A stretch of 64,000 bases of DNA from Sipunculus nudus (GCA_026874595.1 CM049306.1:84286142-84350141); one strand, 5' to 3'; positions 13,043 through 27,400 are shown, counted from the stretch's first letter. Numbers and translations: made by a program. Notes: a model not told the origin generated them from the sequence alone.

Positions 13043-14800
13043 CAGGGTTTGCTAAATCTTCCAGTCCTCAGCAGGACAGTGGGTCCTGCTGCAGAAGACT
13101 TATTACCGGCCCTGTTGGATCTCTGTAGGACCTGCCGTGAAGTATGTTAATTCAGTGAACGGTAACAAACGGAAAGCATATGTAACAATAAGTGTCAATT
13201 GTTTTATTGTGAATTTATGAATACCAATAAAACAAAGCACTTTTAACATATTCCGAGATATTTTGTTGTATGCAAGACTTCTGTGCACTATTTAGCCTAC
13301 TCCTGGCTTGGAACTTAAACTGCATTATTTTACCTGTTAATTACACCTATAATATGTAACCATACTGAATATCCTCTCAAATTTGTAAACATGTTTATAT
13401 TTTATATGTGGCTGTTGATAGTGACGTGAACTGACTTTTCCAAAAATAAATTTTATTGTTACTAATATTTTTTACCTTTCTCAATAAAATCAATGAACTT
13501 GAATATTATTCAATGTCTATTGACATATAAATAACAATCAGCGATGAAAATATTAGCTTATTATAATTCTTGTGTCACAATTACAGACCTATCTAATTTT
13601 ATTTGACTGCGCAAGTCAAAATTTTGCTCCTATCACGGTGCCAGACTTGCACTTAGCGCAGAATCATACTCAGAAACAATTCTGAATAGAAACGACCTCA
13701 AGCGAGTAGTAACAGACAGGATGTGCTCCGAGAATCCTGGCACTAAATTAACATGAAATCACGTAATTCTTATCTTATCGGACATTTAACTTTATGATTA
13801 TGATCACGTACTAGACTTTGTCAGTGCCAGGATCAATGTTAAATTATACTTTATTTGCCCAGTGTTACTAAGGGCTTATGGTCTTGGTTGAAAAATAAGT
13901 TTCATGGACACTGTGAGCTTTTTTCAAACAGCGTGACCGATATCCACACACTCATTCCCACCAAAAATTTTATGAATGAAGTCAAGTGAGCAGATTCTTA
14001 CTATGGATATCTGATTAGCTCTCTGGCTGCTGGGAGTCGTCACTTAGCCAATCACAGGAACGTAGGCGTGGCAAATCACCAGTCAGTCACCGAGGTCTGT
14101 CTAGGTGTTAAAATAGAATCTGACATCGCTGGTTGACAAATATGGATAACGAAAAGAACTCTGTTTATGCCGAAAGGTGATGATCATTCATATTTTATAT
14201 GAGCAAATGAAAAGGATTTCCTCTTGTTGATGTTTAACCGCTACTTGCCTAATTTTTAGTGCAGTGTGCACCTATTATTATCTCTAATTTCATCAAACCA
14301 GCGGGGAAACTAGCCTGGTTTTGCAATGTTTTGCCTGCGTGGCGAAATTGTGAAAATCTTGTGAATGGTTTGGGAACCAAATTGTCTGGTCTTGACGCCT
14401 CTGTTTAATATGCCACCACGATTGCCACACAAATAATTGTCGATGCTATCAACATATAGTGTGATTCTCGGCGAATTTGTCTTTTACAGAGATATTGTAA
14501 AAGCACTAGCATATCAAGACTATTTTTATTCTGTGCCCGTCTGCTGATCAAATGCAACAAGCAACACAAAACGCACGTGGGAGTGTTTACGCAGAGATTT
14601 TAACACATGCTTTATCATAATCTAAGAAAATAGGTCTCTGAATCAAACGTTATCGTTGGAAAAAGACCAGTGGACCCAGTTGTGCAAAACCAAAAATTTT
14701 TCTTAGGCAGACAATAGATCTGGCTGAATTAGAGATCCTATTGGACCCTCATATATCTAGCCGGTCAGGTCCGCAGGACCGACGGATTTCGCATACTCTG
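13043..14800. mobile_element. Non-autonomous hAT-like DNA transposon, about 1.76 kb
   Basis: It interrupts a repeat whose uninterrupted form is seen twice elsewhere (2813-2832; 34078-34097). The left end is CAGGGTTTGCTAAATC and the right end, read on the other strand, is CAGAGTATGCGAAATC. These are imperfect terminal inverted repeats, 13 of 16 matching. TGCATTAT occurs at 13035-13042 and again at 14799-14806. Counted this way the duplication is 8 bp, as for hAT elements; if the terminal CTG belongs to the element the duplication is 6 bp. Subterminal GTCCTGC words also occur on both sides. No transposase frame is present. Confidence 0.75.
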
Positions 14801-14806
14801 CATTAT

Positions 14807-15111
14807 TCCCTTGAAAGTGAAATAAAGGTATTAGTCCATTCTGTCCACTTGGCTGTCCATCTGTAAATTTTTCATATGCATCACAGTATTTCAAAACTTT
14901 TACTGTGTTTCTTCATAACAGTCTTGTCAGAGTATTAGTTTTGCAATCATATATTTAGAACTTTACTATAACCAAGTATGAGGGCCCCTTTCCTCTTAGC
15001 TTCTCATATGCTTGGATATATGAAAAACATTACTGTAGAATATTTTGCATATTTTGCATTTGCAAAAATTTCAAACTTTAGCTGAGTGCGGTGACCCATG
15101 GGTCCCTTGTT
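14807..15111 (+). repeat. Right end of outer family d element
   Basis: tcccttgaaagtgaaataaaggtattagtccattctgtcc matches 2820-3020 and 34088-34280. The end is TTTAGCTGAGTGCGGTGACC then CATGGGTCCCTTGTT at 15111, 209 bp before the first WNK exon of the window. The internal part corresponding to 3025-3660 is missing, so this copy has a deletion. Confidence 0.7.
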
Positions 15112-15320
15112 GTCTTCTTTGACTTCTTGTTTTCTTAATCAGAAATGAGACTTTAGAGATTCTTAGTCAGGTTACCAATTCTTCTGTTCATTGGAATTTT
15201 GAATGTAAACATTGGTTTGTTTTTAATTATCTTTGATTCTTTGCTCCTATCTCTGATAAATACATTTTTAGCATTAAGCTGTTATCCTGGTAATAATGAA
15301 ACCCATGTTTGATATTTTAG

Positions 15321-15409
15321 GGAGTAAGACCAGAAAGCTTTGACAAAATTGAGAACCAGGACATCAAGGACATTATTGACGGGTGCTTGAGACTCAACAG
15401 AGAGGAAAG
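15321..15409 (+). CDS. WNK: WNK exon A: kinase subdomains X-XI
   Basis: The exon begins after the acceptor gatattttag and ends at AAAG|gtatgt. It reads GVRPESFDKIENQDIKDIID then GCLRLNREE plus two bases of an Arg codon. This matches the helical C-lobe end of the WNK catalytic domain, where vertebrate WNKs have a G-V-K-P-x-S-F-D-K stretch. The Arg completed across the intron is the conserved subdomain XI arginine of the R-x-S/T-V-x-E-L-L-x-H-x-F pattern. Phase 2 at the 3' end matches exon B exactly. It is the first exon seen in the window. I found no upstream exon in 1-15320, so the preceding intron is at least 15 kb. Confidence 0.93.
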
Positions 15410-18400
15410 GTATGTCAGATACCAGTGATGATTATCTTTGATTTACAGAGGTTAAATTTGTTAAGAAACACCATTTATATGAAATTCATTATGCAGGGCC
15501 AAAGTTTATAGAAAAACTAGCTGTATGACACATTTAACCACAGGCTTGAGGAAATGACAGCCTTGGGGATACTGTTATTTGGATTGATACTGAATATCAA
15601 AAATGATCCATTAGGGTCATTGTGAGAATCACAAAGTTGTAAAAGGATATGGTTCTAGAGATTGTTCCATTAGAATGAGCGAATTAAACTGTGGCTCTCT
15701 ATAAGGCCAAATTAATATGCCAGGGCTAAATTGTTTCTTCATGTTTCTGTGTTCTTTCTTTGTATTTGGATCTTCCCTGTGATTCTTTCTGATCTTTCCT
15801 GTCATAGAATGATTATTATTTAATGTCAGACAGGTTTCACATTTGCTTGCATGTCACATTCAAATCAATTTGATTCCAGATACTCTGTCAAGGAGTTGCT
15901 ACAGCATGACTTTTTCTCAGAAGAGGCCACCAAAGTAGACCTGGTGTCAAGCGATGAGGCCAAGGAAAATCCTGATCTCATCCAGCTGAGATTACGTGTA
16001 GTTGACCCGAAAAAGCGATTTTTTAAACATAAAGAGAATGAGGCAATCCAGTTCTACTATAACATGCAGAAAGACAACCCAGAGGAGGTTGCCCAGGAGA
16101 TGGTATGTATATGTTAATGTCAAGTGTAATTAAATGAGAAATGATGTAATTTAGTCAATCTGAGCAGTACAAATAATATAAAGACATGAATGATGTAAAT
16201 TTTTAATGTAGAAATAATGGTGTAAATATTAAATAATTCCTGTCCTGTCATGTAAAGAATATTTATATCAAAGAATTAAAATTGTTATTATATTTCAAAG
16301 TTTGCTCAAGAACATAAATAATATAGTTGAAACTATGAAAGAAATGTTTTTTTTTAATTTTATTTTTTCATTGATCACTACCACACAGAACTAGTTTATG
16401 CTTGATGTTTAATATCATTACTTGTTCTCACAGTTGAAATCTGGATTTGTGGGGGAAGAAGATGCCAAGGTTGTTGTTAGGCAGATCAGAGACAGAATTG
16501 GTCAGCATAAAAGAGACCTAGAAAAGAAAGCTGCAGATGCCACAGAAAAGGCAAAACAGCAAGAACAACAGCAACAGAAGCATGTCCAGCACCAAAAACA
16601 ACAGACACAGAATCAGCAGGCCAGTCAACCTGGCCAGCAGGGCCAGCCTTCTCAGCAAGGCCAGCCAGTACATCAAGGCCAACAGCATCAAAAGAGCCAG
16701 CCCCTGCAACAAGGACAGCCAGTACAGCAGGGCCAGCCGATGCAACAGGGTCAGCCGATGCAACAAGGTCAGCCAATACAACAAGGCCAGCATCAGAATC
16801 AGCCAGTACAGCCTGCTCAGCAGCCAGCATCAGTTCAGCCAGGCACACAAAGTCAGCCTATACAGGGACAACAGGTGCAGAAGGTCCAGACAGGTCATCA
16901 TGGGCAGCCAATGCCACAGAACCAGCATCCAATATTGCAAGGACCAGCAGTTCAGGCAGGCCAAGTTATACACACGGGGCCTCCAGTTCAACAAGGTCAA
17001 CAAATTCATCTGCTGCAAACTCAGCAAGGACAGCCTGTACTGATGAGCTCTGGAGCAGCTTCGTTCCCTGTGGTGTCGCAGCAGGTTCCCATGACCCAGC
17101 AACCTGTGGGACTCCCTCAGGGACATCAGGTGGTTATCCCACCACAGTCTGTTTCACAAGGTGCAAATATTAACCAGAATATCCCATTTTTAGGAACCCA
17201 ACCAATGCAACCTGTGGCTAGTCAGCCAGTACAGCCAGGGGTAAATGCCACACAGGGCCATGTTCATTTATCTCAGATACCTCCTACTCAAATTTTAACA
17301 ACACCCATTACTAATAGCCAGCACCCAGGACAGTCAGGTGTGCAGCTGCCTGCTTCCAGTATACCAAGAGTCCCATCCCAGCCTCAGATTTATCAACCCC
17401 CTCAGCCAGGTATCCAGCAGGGTCAACCATCAACTTCTCAGGTGCCAGGCCAGGTGGCAGCACCTGTACAACAGCAGCCCTCACAGGTCCATGGTCAAGC
17501 TTTTCCCAGTGGGTCTCACAGCACATCAGCAGGTATGTAAGCTTTGGGATCAAAGGCTCCGACTTTGTTTTAATTTTCAGCTGAGAAAAACTTGTCACTG
17601 GAACCACAGGGGCTTATGTCAGGATTATGTCAATTTGCCCAGTGAAACTAACAAATATTGATCAGAGTTATTTTTCTGACTACCATGGCAATAGTATCCT
17701 ACTTTTTAGCTGAAAATACACAGAAGAAGAATATGCAACTGCACTTGTACCAACTAAATGGATAATTTATTTCAGCTTATCTATAAACTGTTGCATAACA
17801 CTAGTGTAGTATAATACATACCGTTGGTATCCTTCTGCACAGCCTGGGCTGATTACTTGTAGTTACAGTTTCGTCCACTCGTGTCACTGGAATCTTCAGA
17901 CTGTGAGCATTAGTGGACCAGTGGTCCAAGTGGTCCAAGTGACATGGGTGGGTGAAACTGTCACTACAAATAAGTTTCTTGCATGAGAATGTACAAACTA
18001 TGTATTATTGTCACCCACTTTCTTTGAACGGGGGACATTGATTTGGGTTTGACTGTCTTTCTGTCTGGTTTTCATTTCCGTGCAATAACTTTACTAAATA
18101 TTTATCTGATTTTATTCGAATTTGAGCCAGTGATTGCTCTAATGCATACCTTGGATGGGATTGGTTTTGGAGTGTCTGTCTGAAAATTTGTTATCAACAG
18201 CTCACCATATCACCAAAAAAAATTTTGTTTGGTTCCTAATTCACTTAAAAAATTATGACATTTGGAGACATCTTCAGGGGACATTGAAAACTAAAACACA
18301 GGCACTATTACATGTGAGGACATCTTCAGGGGAAAATGAAAACTAAAATCAAGGACCTTTAATATAAGGACTGTCAACTCTCACCACGAGATGGGTCAGA

Positions 18401-21400
18401 TGTTACTTGCGGGGCCATAAAACTGGCATTTTAAGAGCATAAATAGATGCCCCTGATAGGAATCATGCCAGCCTCTACGGAGACCCTTGCTCACCGAGGA
18501 TACATGATCAACTGCCAGAGACTGCCAAACTATGCATAAACAGGAGTGATAATGGGAGAAAACAGTTACAGAATGTAAAAACCTGCAAGTCTTTTTGTTC
18601 CTGTAAAATAACTACATTCTGATGAACTGAATTATATAATTTTTTAGCATAAGAGTATTAGAATGTGAAAATATTATATTTGTTTTCTATTCTCAATTTC
18701 GGTATCCAGAACTAACTTAAATGCTGCATTTAATTAGAATGAGTCAAGTTCTGGTAACCTGCATATCAATGTGCCCAGTGTTATGAAACAGCAACCGCTC
18801 AAATATTGCTTGCAGCCAGGGTATCCTGCAGAATATGCATCATCAGAAAATACCTTCTGTGCATAATTATGAAATATACAGATGAAGTGCACATCCATTA
18901 AACCCAGATATCTTGTTACTTTTGTTAACGGATCAGTTCTTGCGATATCAGCCTCTCATGGCACATACAACCTCGGCACCGAAGTAACATCTGACTGCTA
19001 GGCTGTGGTGGCACAAGGTGTAAAGTTGGGCCTACCAAGTAATCTCTTTGTGGGACAATGGGAGTTCTCGGGAGGTAATAGTATTACATAATCGGCTGAT
19101 TCCCCCCTCCTGCACAGGCCACAGAGAGTTGATGGTCCATCTGTTAAAGGTCCTTGCTAAAACATATTCAGAAGGCATGTGTGAAGATCACAGGAAGTAA
19201 CAAGAGGCAGAAGCAGGGAGGACACAAATTCCATGAATTTGCTTGTTTAAGCTTAGATGGTGATTCATTATCAGTAAATAAGACTTCACTCTCTTTTACA
19301 GCCTGTGAATTTGCCAATACTCTTGACCTGTTATCATGTTGTTATAATAATCAGTTTTTGTGATACTTTCAAGTGTAAAGAAGTCCACTGACATGGGTGG
19401 GTGAAATTGTCCTACAGATAAGTTTCTGTGCATAAGAATGTCCAAACTATGTATTATTCTCTCCAGCTTCTTCGGAATGGAGGACATTGATTGTCTGTTC
19501 CTTTGTCTATCCATCCATCAGGTTATCGTTTATGTGCAATAACTTTCCTAAATATTATATGATTTCATTCAAATTTTGGTCAGTGATTGCTCTAATGCAA
19601 ACCTTGGTTGGGATTGGTTTTGGAGTGTCTGTCTGAAAATTTATTATCACCAGCTCCAAAACAAAAAAAAATTTCCCAACAAAATATATGATATGGAGAC
19701 AACTTCAGGGGACAATGAAAACTAAAACACGGGCACCATGACATTTGAAGACCACTTCAGGAGAAAATAAAAACTAAAACATATTAAGAAGGCAAGCATG
19801 GAGGTCACAGGAAGCTAAAAGTAACAAGAGGAAGAAGTGGAGGACACAAATTCCATGAATTTGCTTGTTTCAGATTGTGAGTCATTATCAGTAATTAGGA
19901 TTTCAGTCTCTTTTATAGCCTGTGAATTTGCCAAAACTCTTGACCTCTTATCATGTTGTAAAAATACCCATTACTCAGGGGTTTATACATCAGTTTTTGT
20001 GATACTTTCAAAAGGAATGTTCATGCTTTATAACTAAAATAAGACCTTGTGCAAGATAATACATTTCATATGATTTCAGTTGGAGTTAAAAATGGTGTTG
20101 GATCCTCTGTGGTGGGACAGGGAGGAGGTGCTGTTGGTTCTATGGCTTCCAGTACAGTGTCTGTGGAAGGCATGGTCAGTATTCTCTCTATGTCATAGTT
20201 TAATCCCCTCATGTCCACCTGTTTTTTGCTATGAAAATTTTTATAAGTTATATTTCAAGGGAAACAATTGTAGTGTAGAGTACATGATTAAAGTACCTAA
20301 TTTTCAACAAGTAAATTAAAAACCTTTTTTAAGAATCAGAAATATTTGAAATATGAGAAATCAGTCTACATTTTACAACATATCAGACCCACTTATGACG
20401 CCAAAGGTCATTGGTCACATGCAAAAAAGAGCCTCAATTGACAGCTGCTCATTGGATGATGTCATGTTAACACTCTAAAATATATAGCCAGCTAAAACAA
20501 AGATGGATACTTATGCAGGGAGTCAGGTACACATCATATCTGCCAGATCATTGTGAAGAGACAAAAAAGTTGTGAAACATAAACTGGGGGATTTATTGTA
20601 AAATTCTTAATTGTCATATTAGGTCGTCACTTCAGTGTGTAGTTTTCAAAAAAATTATTGAAAATTTTAAACTTTAAAGAAAATTGTCTACAAAAAATAG
20701 GTGGACAGCAGGTGGTGAAACAGACTATAGCTTTCAGTATTTTTCAATTGTTAGGTTTTGTCAGACACACATATATGAACTTTTTCTAATGTTATAGTGT
20801 TGTTCTATTGCACACATTTTGCTTATTTCCACCAAAAGTGATTCTGTGGTTGGCTTCATTATGGTAGGGTTAAATTTTTGCACTTTCCCATTTTACCCAT
20901 TGCCCAATATTTTGTGAGCATAACAATTTGCCATCTTATCTTACAGTTTTCTACACAGAATATGCCAATGAGTTGCTAATCAGGTTGTTTAAAAGACGGT
21001 CAAACTGTGTAGATGGGTCATATTTTTCACAACAGTTTTGTTTTCCCTGAAATGTCAATTTCATGAATACTTCAAATTTGAAAAAAAAAAAACAGTATTT
21101 CATCAAGCCTGTAGAGGCATGTAAAAGATTAGTAGGGAGTGATATAATGATTGAGTATCCTGCTTCACCACTCAGATTCAGATCAATATTTTAATGATTA
21201 AAGTGGATTTAAGGATTTCCTGGGTTTGCTGTGTGTAATTTAAGTGATTCTATCATTTATGTAATAGCTTTATTTTTCCCAGTTAAATGACATGACTCGA
21301 GAGAAAAACCAAAGGGGATGGGCGGGAGGGGGAGGGGATGCCATAAATACATAAGCAATATCTTCTTCACATTCAGGTCATTCAGAACCCAAATTTAAAA

Positions 21401-24400
21401 AATATAATAAGTAAATCTTACAGAAATATAACACTGATAGGGTTAATAAACTAATTCTGTATCTGGTCATTGCAGCCCAATGCCAGACAGACTCTACTGC
21501 AGGTCAGCCAGCAGGGGGCACCTATCCAGACCGGCTCTGTACCAGTAGCAGCAGGGCCGTCCCCACAACAAGGGTCATATGCTACCACTCAGCCCTCACA
21601 GAGCCTCTCTACACTACCTGCTCAGATGCCTGCCCAGCCCCAGATACCCAGCACCCAGCCAACAAGTGCACAACAGGTAAGTGAGTACACTGCCAAAGAA
21701 AATGCGACAGGTTAGCAGGCTCATTTATAGCATGTACTTGTTTTACTTGTCAGGAAGAGTTATTAACCTCTTTGCCTTATTAATCTTGAAACCTGTCATG
21801 TTTCATGACCAAATTAGACAAACCTTTTCCTGTTAAGTGTGAAATAATATTTTAAAGCAAGGTCTATTGTCACACAAACTTTTAATTTCATTGGATTGTT
21901 TCTTATATTAGTTACTGTCTGGGAATTGCATGTATAGACATTCCTTTTACTTCAGGCCTCGAATTTCATATTTGGAAATAACAAGCTACTGCTGCCTGTC
22001 AGATTTGAAATTGACAGGCAACAAAGAAATTTGACAGGCAGTTTTCATTTTTAGCTCAGCTGACTATAAGTCATCTGAGCTATAGTCGTGGTCCATTGTC
22101 CGTCGTCCGTCCGTCTGTCCGTCCGTCCGTCCGTCCGTAGATGTGGCACGTTTTGAAACCGTAAGACCTAGGAATCCAAAATTCGGCATAATGTTAGATG
22201 TCCCCAAGATCTCCTACCAAGCCAAAAACTGGGTCTTTGCGACTTCGTTCCTTTGAGAAATTAAGGAAAAACCTCAATTTTTTATTAAAATCCTATTTTC
22301 ACACTTCAGGACTGCCTAATATCAAAACCACTCATCTGTTTTTCCTCATATTTACCATAAATATTCTTCTATATAGTTCCTATGTACATGCCAGAAATTA
22401 AGTCTGTAAAGTATAAATTCTTTAAGTTATGGGCCCAAACATAATGGACTTTGTAAAAAATCAAGAAAAATATTTACTCACTTAACATGAAAAATTTGAA
22501 ACTAGAGTCTGTTTTCCCAAGTATATAACTATGTTTAATTAAGATTCAGTTGTTTACCCAAAATTAGATCTGAATTTTGTAAATTTTTTAAGTAATTAGT
22601 ATTTAGTAATTAGTCTGTATTATTTAATTTAAAAAAGTTCTGGGCCCAAACATAATGCATTTTGTAAAAAATCAGGAAAGATATTTGATCACTTAACACA
22701 AAAAATGTTAAAGCTATGGACCTTTTTTCCAGTAATATAACTTTAATTAATCAAAATTAAATTGTATACCCAAAATTAGATGAAAATCTTTTAAATTTTT
22801 TAAAATATTAATAAAAATAAAAAATCGGTACCTTAAATTTTGCCCAACTTTGACCATGGCACATTTTTTCCTGTAAGTACTGGGGATTTAATTTTCACAG
22901 CATGTTTTTGTTAGCATTTCAACTGTTAACACCAAAAATTTGAAACCAGTTGATCAAAAACTGTAGATTTTAATCAAGTTTTCAAGCACCATGTAACATA
23001 TTGTTTACATCAAGCTAGTGTTATGCAGTTTGCAAAAGCTCAGCTCCCCAGCTTCAGCTCTAAGTTCCTTAAATTCGGCATACAGTTAGATGTCTCCAAA
23101 ATCCCCTACCATGCCAAGAATTTGGTCACTAGGACTTAATTCCTTCGAGATATCAATGAAAAACTTCATTTTTCCATTAAAAACCCATTGTTACACTTCA
23201 AGACTGCTTCAAAACCACTGATCTTACTTTAATCATAAACAATATACATATTTTTCATTCTCTATGCACATCCCAGAATGATGTCAGTATTGCGTAATTG
23301 TTTTAAGTTATGGGCCCAAACATAATGCACTTTGTAAAAAATCAAGAAATATATTTACTCCCTTAACAAGGGCATTGCTAGAGATTTTTTTTGTCAGGGA
23401 TGTAACATTATTTAATCAAGATTCAATTGAATACCCAAAATTAGTTCTGAATTTTTCAAATTTTATAAGTTATTAGTATAAATATAAAATTAGTACCTTA
23501 AATTTTGCCCAACTGTGACCATGGCACGTTTGTTTCCCGTGAGCACTGTTGATATAATTTTCATATCATACACACATAAGGATTTCAGCTTTTTAGTTTA
23601 GAAAGCTGAAAGAAATTGGCCAAAAATTGTAGCTTTTATTAATGTTTTTTATGAGACCCTGTCAGACTTTTGGCTCTCTCCAGCCCCTCTTGAGTCACCT
23701 GTATGTTGACCTTGTTGACCTTTCATCAAATTATGCACGCTTGAGGCGAGGCATACAGGAATCCAGGCAGCTTATGGCCAGCCACAGTTGATCCAGGTGT
23801 CCAACCCAACTCATCTAGTAGTTTTAACCAAAATAGAAAAGGAATTTGTTAGTTTATAATAACAGGAAATTAACTTGCAGTTACTGATGATATAAGAATC
23901 TTGTATCGATGGGTAGAACGTCACATATTCCAAATAACACCATGCAGTCACCTATGGCATTTTTCAGTTCAATTTTAATGATAAAGAAGTAAATCATATT
24001 ATTCATTACTAATCATTAGGGATCATATGAAGGAAATTAATGATAGACAAAGATGCAGTTGATAATATTAATCTAGATTCCTACTGTGTCTAGTGTGTAC
24101 ATTGATGTGAAATTAGTCCAAAATGAATTTTTTACAGTTATTTTTTAATATAAATAATAGCCATAAAACCAGGTACTTATGATCATTATTTAAATGTATG
24201 AATTTTGAATATTCTAGATTCTCAACATCATTGTTTGGTGAAAACTGAATAAATACCAGACATGGTGCGAATACTTTGTAATTGTATTTAAATACGAATA
24301 TGATTATGTACTCCATTATAAAATTTCTTGCATAAAGAATGGGAATTCAGGTAAAAATGAAAGTATATGAATACTTGTGCAAATACTTTCAAAATGTATT

Positions 24401-27400
24401 CATGAATGCATTCATGAATATATTCTTTAATATTATTTTATATTTCATATCAGTTATATTTCATTTTAAAAAATCATATGATTCTCTTATTATTTTTAAT
24501 AAAAATTATATTTTGGACAATATTTGTAATTTTTTTTAATAAATAGTTTAACTCTTATATTATATGTTCTGCTTATAAGTTATATGGCCAAGTCAAAATC
24601 TGTGTGACAATAGTACTCCAATTGTTAATAAAATAAATGAAATCAATCCTCTTCCCTGTCTCCAAAGGTACTGTCAAAATCATACATAAGCTAAACAACA
24701 ACAACTCATAATACAGCTTATATTTATTACCACACAAAACCAGCATGTGCCTCATTTCTAAATAATATTTTTTTATCATATATAACAGCTGAGCATTATG
24801 ACCCATAGGTCCCTTGTTTTCATTTGTTTGCATTATTTTATTTGGAATAAAGTCTAAATAAGGAAAAAAAAAAGATATCCAAGTATGTTTTATTCATCAT
24901 GACGAAGGTGGGTGAAATGGAGACACAGACGGGAGTTGGGAAATGGGAATTATTTTACCAGGTCATAATTTAAAAGCAGGCCTAATTTGGACAATGATAA
25001 ACCTTATAATAGATATATTAATGGTGTTTCGGGTATTCATTTATATACTTTATATGTTAAACACAAGGTACGCGGGTTTTTAGCTCAGCTGACTGTAAGT
25101 CATCTGAGCTATAGCGATCACCCTTTGTCCGTCGACCATCTGTCTGTCTGTCCGTCTGTCTGTCCGTCTGTTAACCTGGCACAAATCGTAACCGCTGGAC
25201 CTAGAAACTTGTAACTTGACATTCTGAGAAGTCCAGGAAAAATCTCCCTGGAAACCAGAAATGAGGTCTCTGTTACCCATATCCTTCGAGCTAAGTACCC
25301 CTCCAGAATAGTAAAAAATTTCATACAAAAACTTCAATATCTCATTAACTACATCACTTATGGTCATGAGTTTTGGCATACATATTGATCATGAGATGTT
25401 TCATCAGTTTCTACAGACTGGTGGTGCCACCTGTATTTTTCAATTTTTCACGAATTATTTTCTCTATTTTTGAGACCTTTAAAAATAAGAACATCTGTTA
25501 ACAGGGCACAAATCGTAAAGACTGGATCGAGAATCTTCATTCTTGACACAGTGAGAGACCTATGAAAAGTCTTCATGGAAACCAGAAATTAGGTCTCTCT
25601 TACCCATATCCTTCAAGTTATGGGGCCCCAAAGAACCCCCTCAGAATAGTCAAAATTTTCTTACAAAAACTTCAATATCTCTATAACTACAACACTGATG
25701 GTCATGATTTTTTGCATACATATTGATCAAGAGGTGTTCCATCAGTTCCAGCAGACTGGTGGTGCCACCTGTTTTTTGTTCTCAAATTTTTACCATTTTT
25801 TGTAAACAGGGTACAAATTGTAACCACTGGACCTTGAATCTTCTAACTTGACATCAAGGGAAGGCCATGCAAGTCTCTGTGGAAACCTGAAATTAGGTCT
25901 CTCTTACCCATATCCTTTGAGCTATGGCACTCCAAAGTACAGCTCAGAATAATGGAAAATTTGATACAAAAGCTGAAGTATCTGAACAACTTATGCAGAG
26001 ATCACCATAATTGTTTGCATGGATATTGATCATTGAGTGTTGAATCAGTTTCTTCAGACTGGTGGCACCATCTGTATTTGTTCGGGTGTTTTTACGAATT
26101 TTAGTCTCAAATTTTTAGACCTTTAAAGATATGAACATCTGTTAACAGGGTACAAATCATAACAACTGGACCAAGAATCTTCATTCTTGACACACAGGGA
26201 GACCCATGAAAAGTCTCCCTGGAAACCTGAAATTAGGTCTCTGTTACCCATATCCTTTAAGCTGTATGGCTCCCAAAATACCCCCCAGAATAATGAAAAA
26301 TTCAATACAAAAAATGCAGTATCTCGAAAACTACAACACTGATGTTAATAATTTTTGGCATACATATTGATCATGAGGCCTTCCATCAGTTTCTGCAGAC
26401 TGGGTGTGCCACTGCTATTTTTTTTTTCAAATTTTTATGAATTTTTTTCTCTATTTTTTGAGACCTTTAAAGATGTTGTTATCTGTCAACAGGGTACAAA
26501 TCGTAACTACTGGACCTTGATTCTTCATTCTTGTAATACAAGGAGGCCCATGAAAAGTGCCTGTGGAAACCTGAAATTTGGTCTCTGTTACCTATATCCT
26601 TCAAGCTATAGGACTCAGAAGTATCCCTCAGAATAATGGAAAATTTGATGCAAAAGCTGAAGTATCTAAACCACTAATGCAGAGGTCACCATGATTCTTT
26701 GCATGGATATTGACCATGTGTTTTTATTAGTTTCTGCAGACTGGTGGAGCCACCTGTATTTTTTTATAGTTTACGCATTTTTTCTATATTTTTTAGATAT
26801 ATAAATACAGACACAATCTTGGCCTGTTGGTTAATTCCGTTTGACGCTTCAGTTGAATAGGTATATACTACCATTCAGATGATAAAATTTCCTTTTACGA
26901 ATCTCTTCCCAGTCAGCTGAGCGTCATGACCCATGGGTCACTTGTTACAATTGAACACAGCGTGGACATAATGTAGTTTCCTGCGAAACTGTATTACCAA
27001 TATCCTTATACAGCGGACCAATCGGATAATGCATAACATAATGTAGACATGTAGCCCATGCTGCAGTAACCACTATGATTGGCTGATAATAGCCGGCCAT
27101 AAAAGATCATTTTTCTGATTAACCAACGGGTAGCCATTTTTTATCTGAAATGTTCCCTGAATTTTCCCCGAGTAGATCCGATTGGTGGCTAGCTTAGCGC
27201 CACCGTGTGTCACTAAAAGAGACTATCGGCTCATTTGCTGGTTTCCCAGGCCAGTTTCCTCTTAAACGGGGAACAGTAACACTTAAGTTTTTTTTTAATT
27301 AAAAAGCATATTGTGATTGTGTACAGACAAGAAGGACACAGTGATGAATTTTTTTGACCGGCAGCAAGATGCCGGTCACAATTGAGGCTGACGGCAGCCA

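Noticed and set aside
16486-17126. Antisense open frames over WNK exon C
   Set aside because: They mirror the CAG/CCA-rich coding strand and encode Leu/Ala low-complexity text without protein features.
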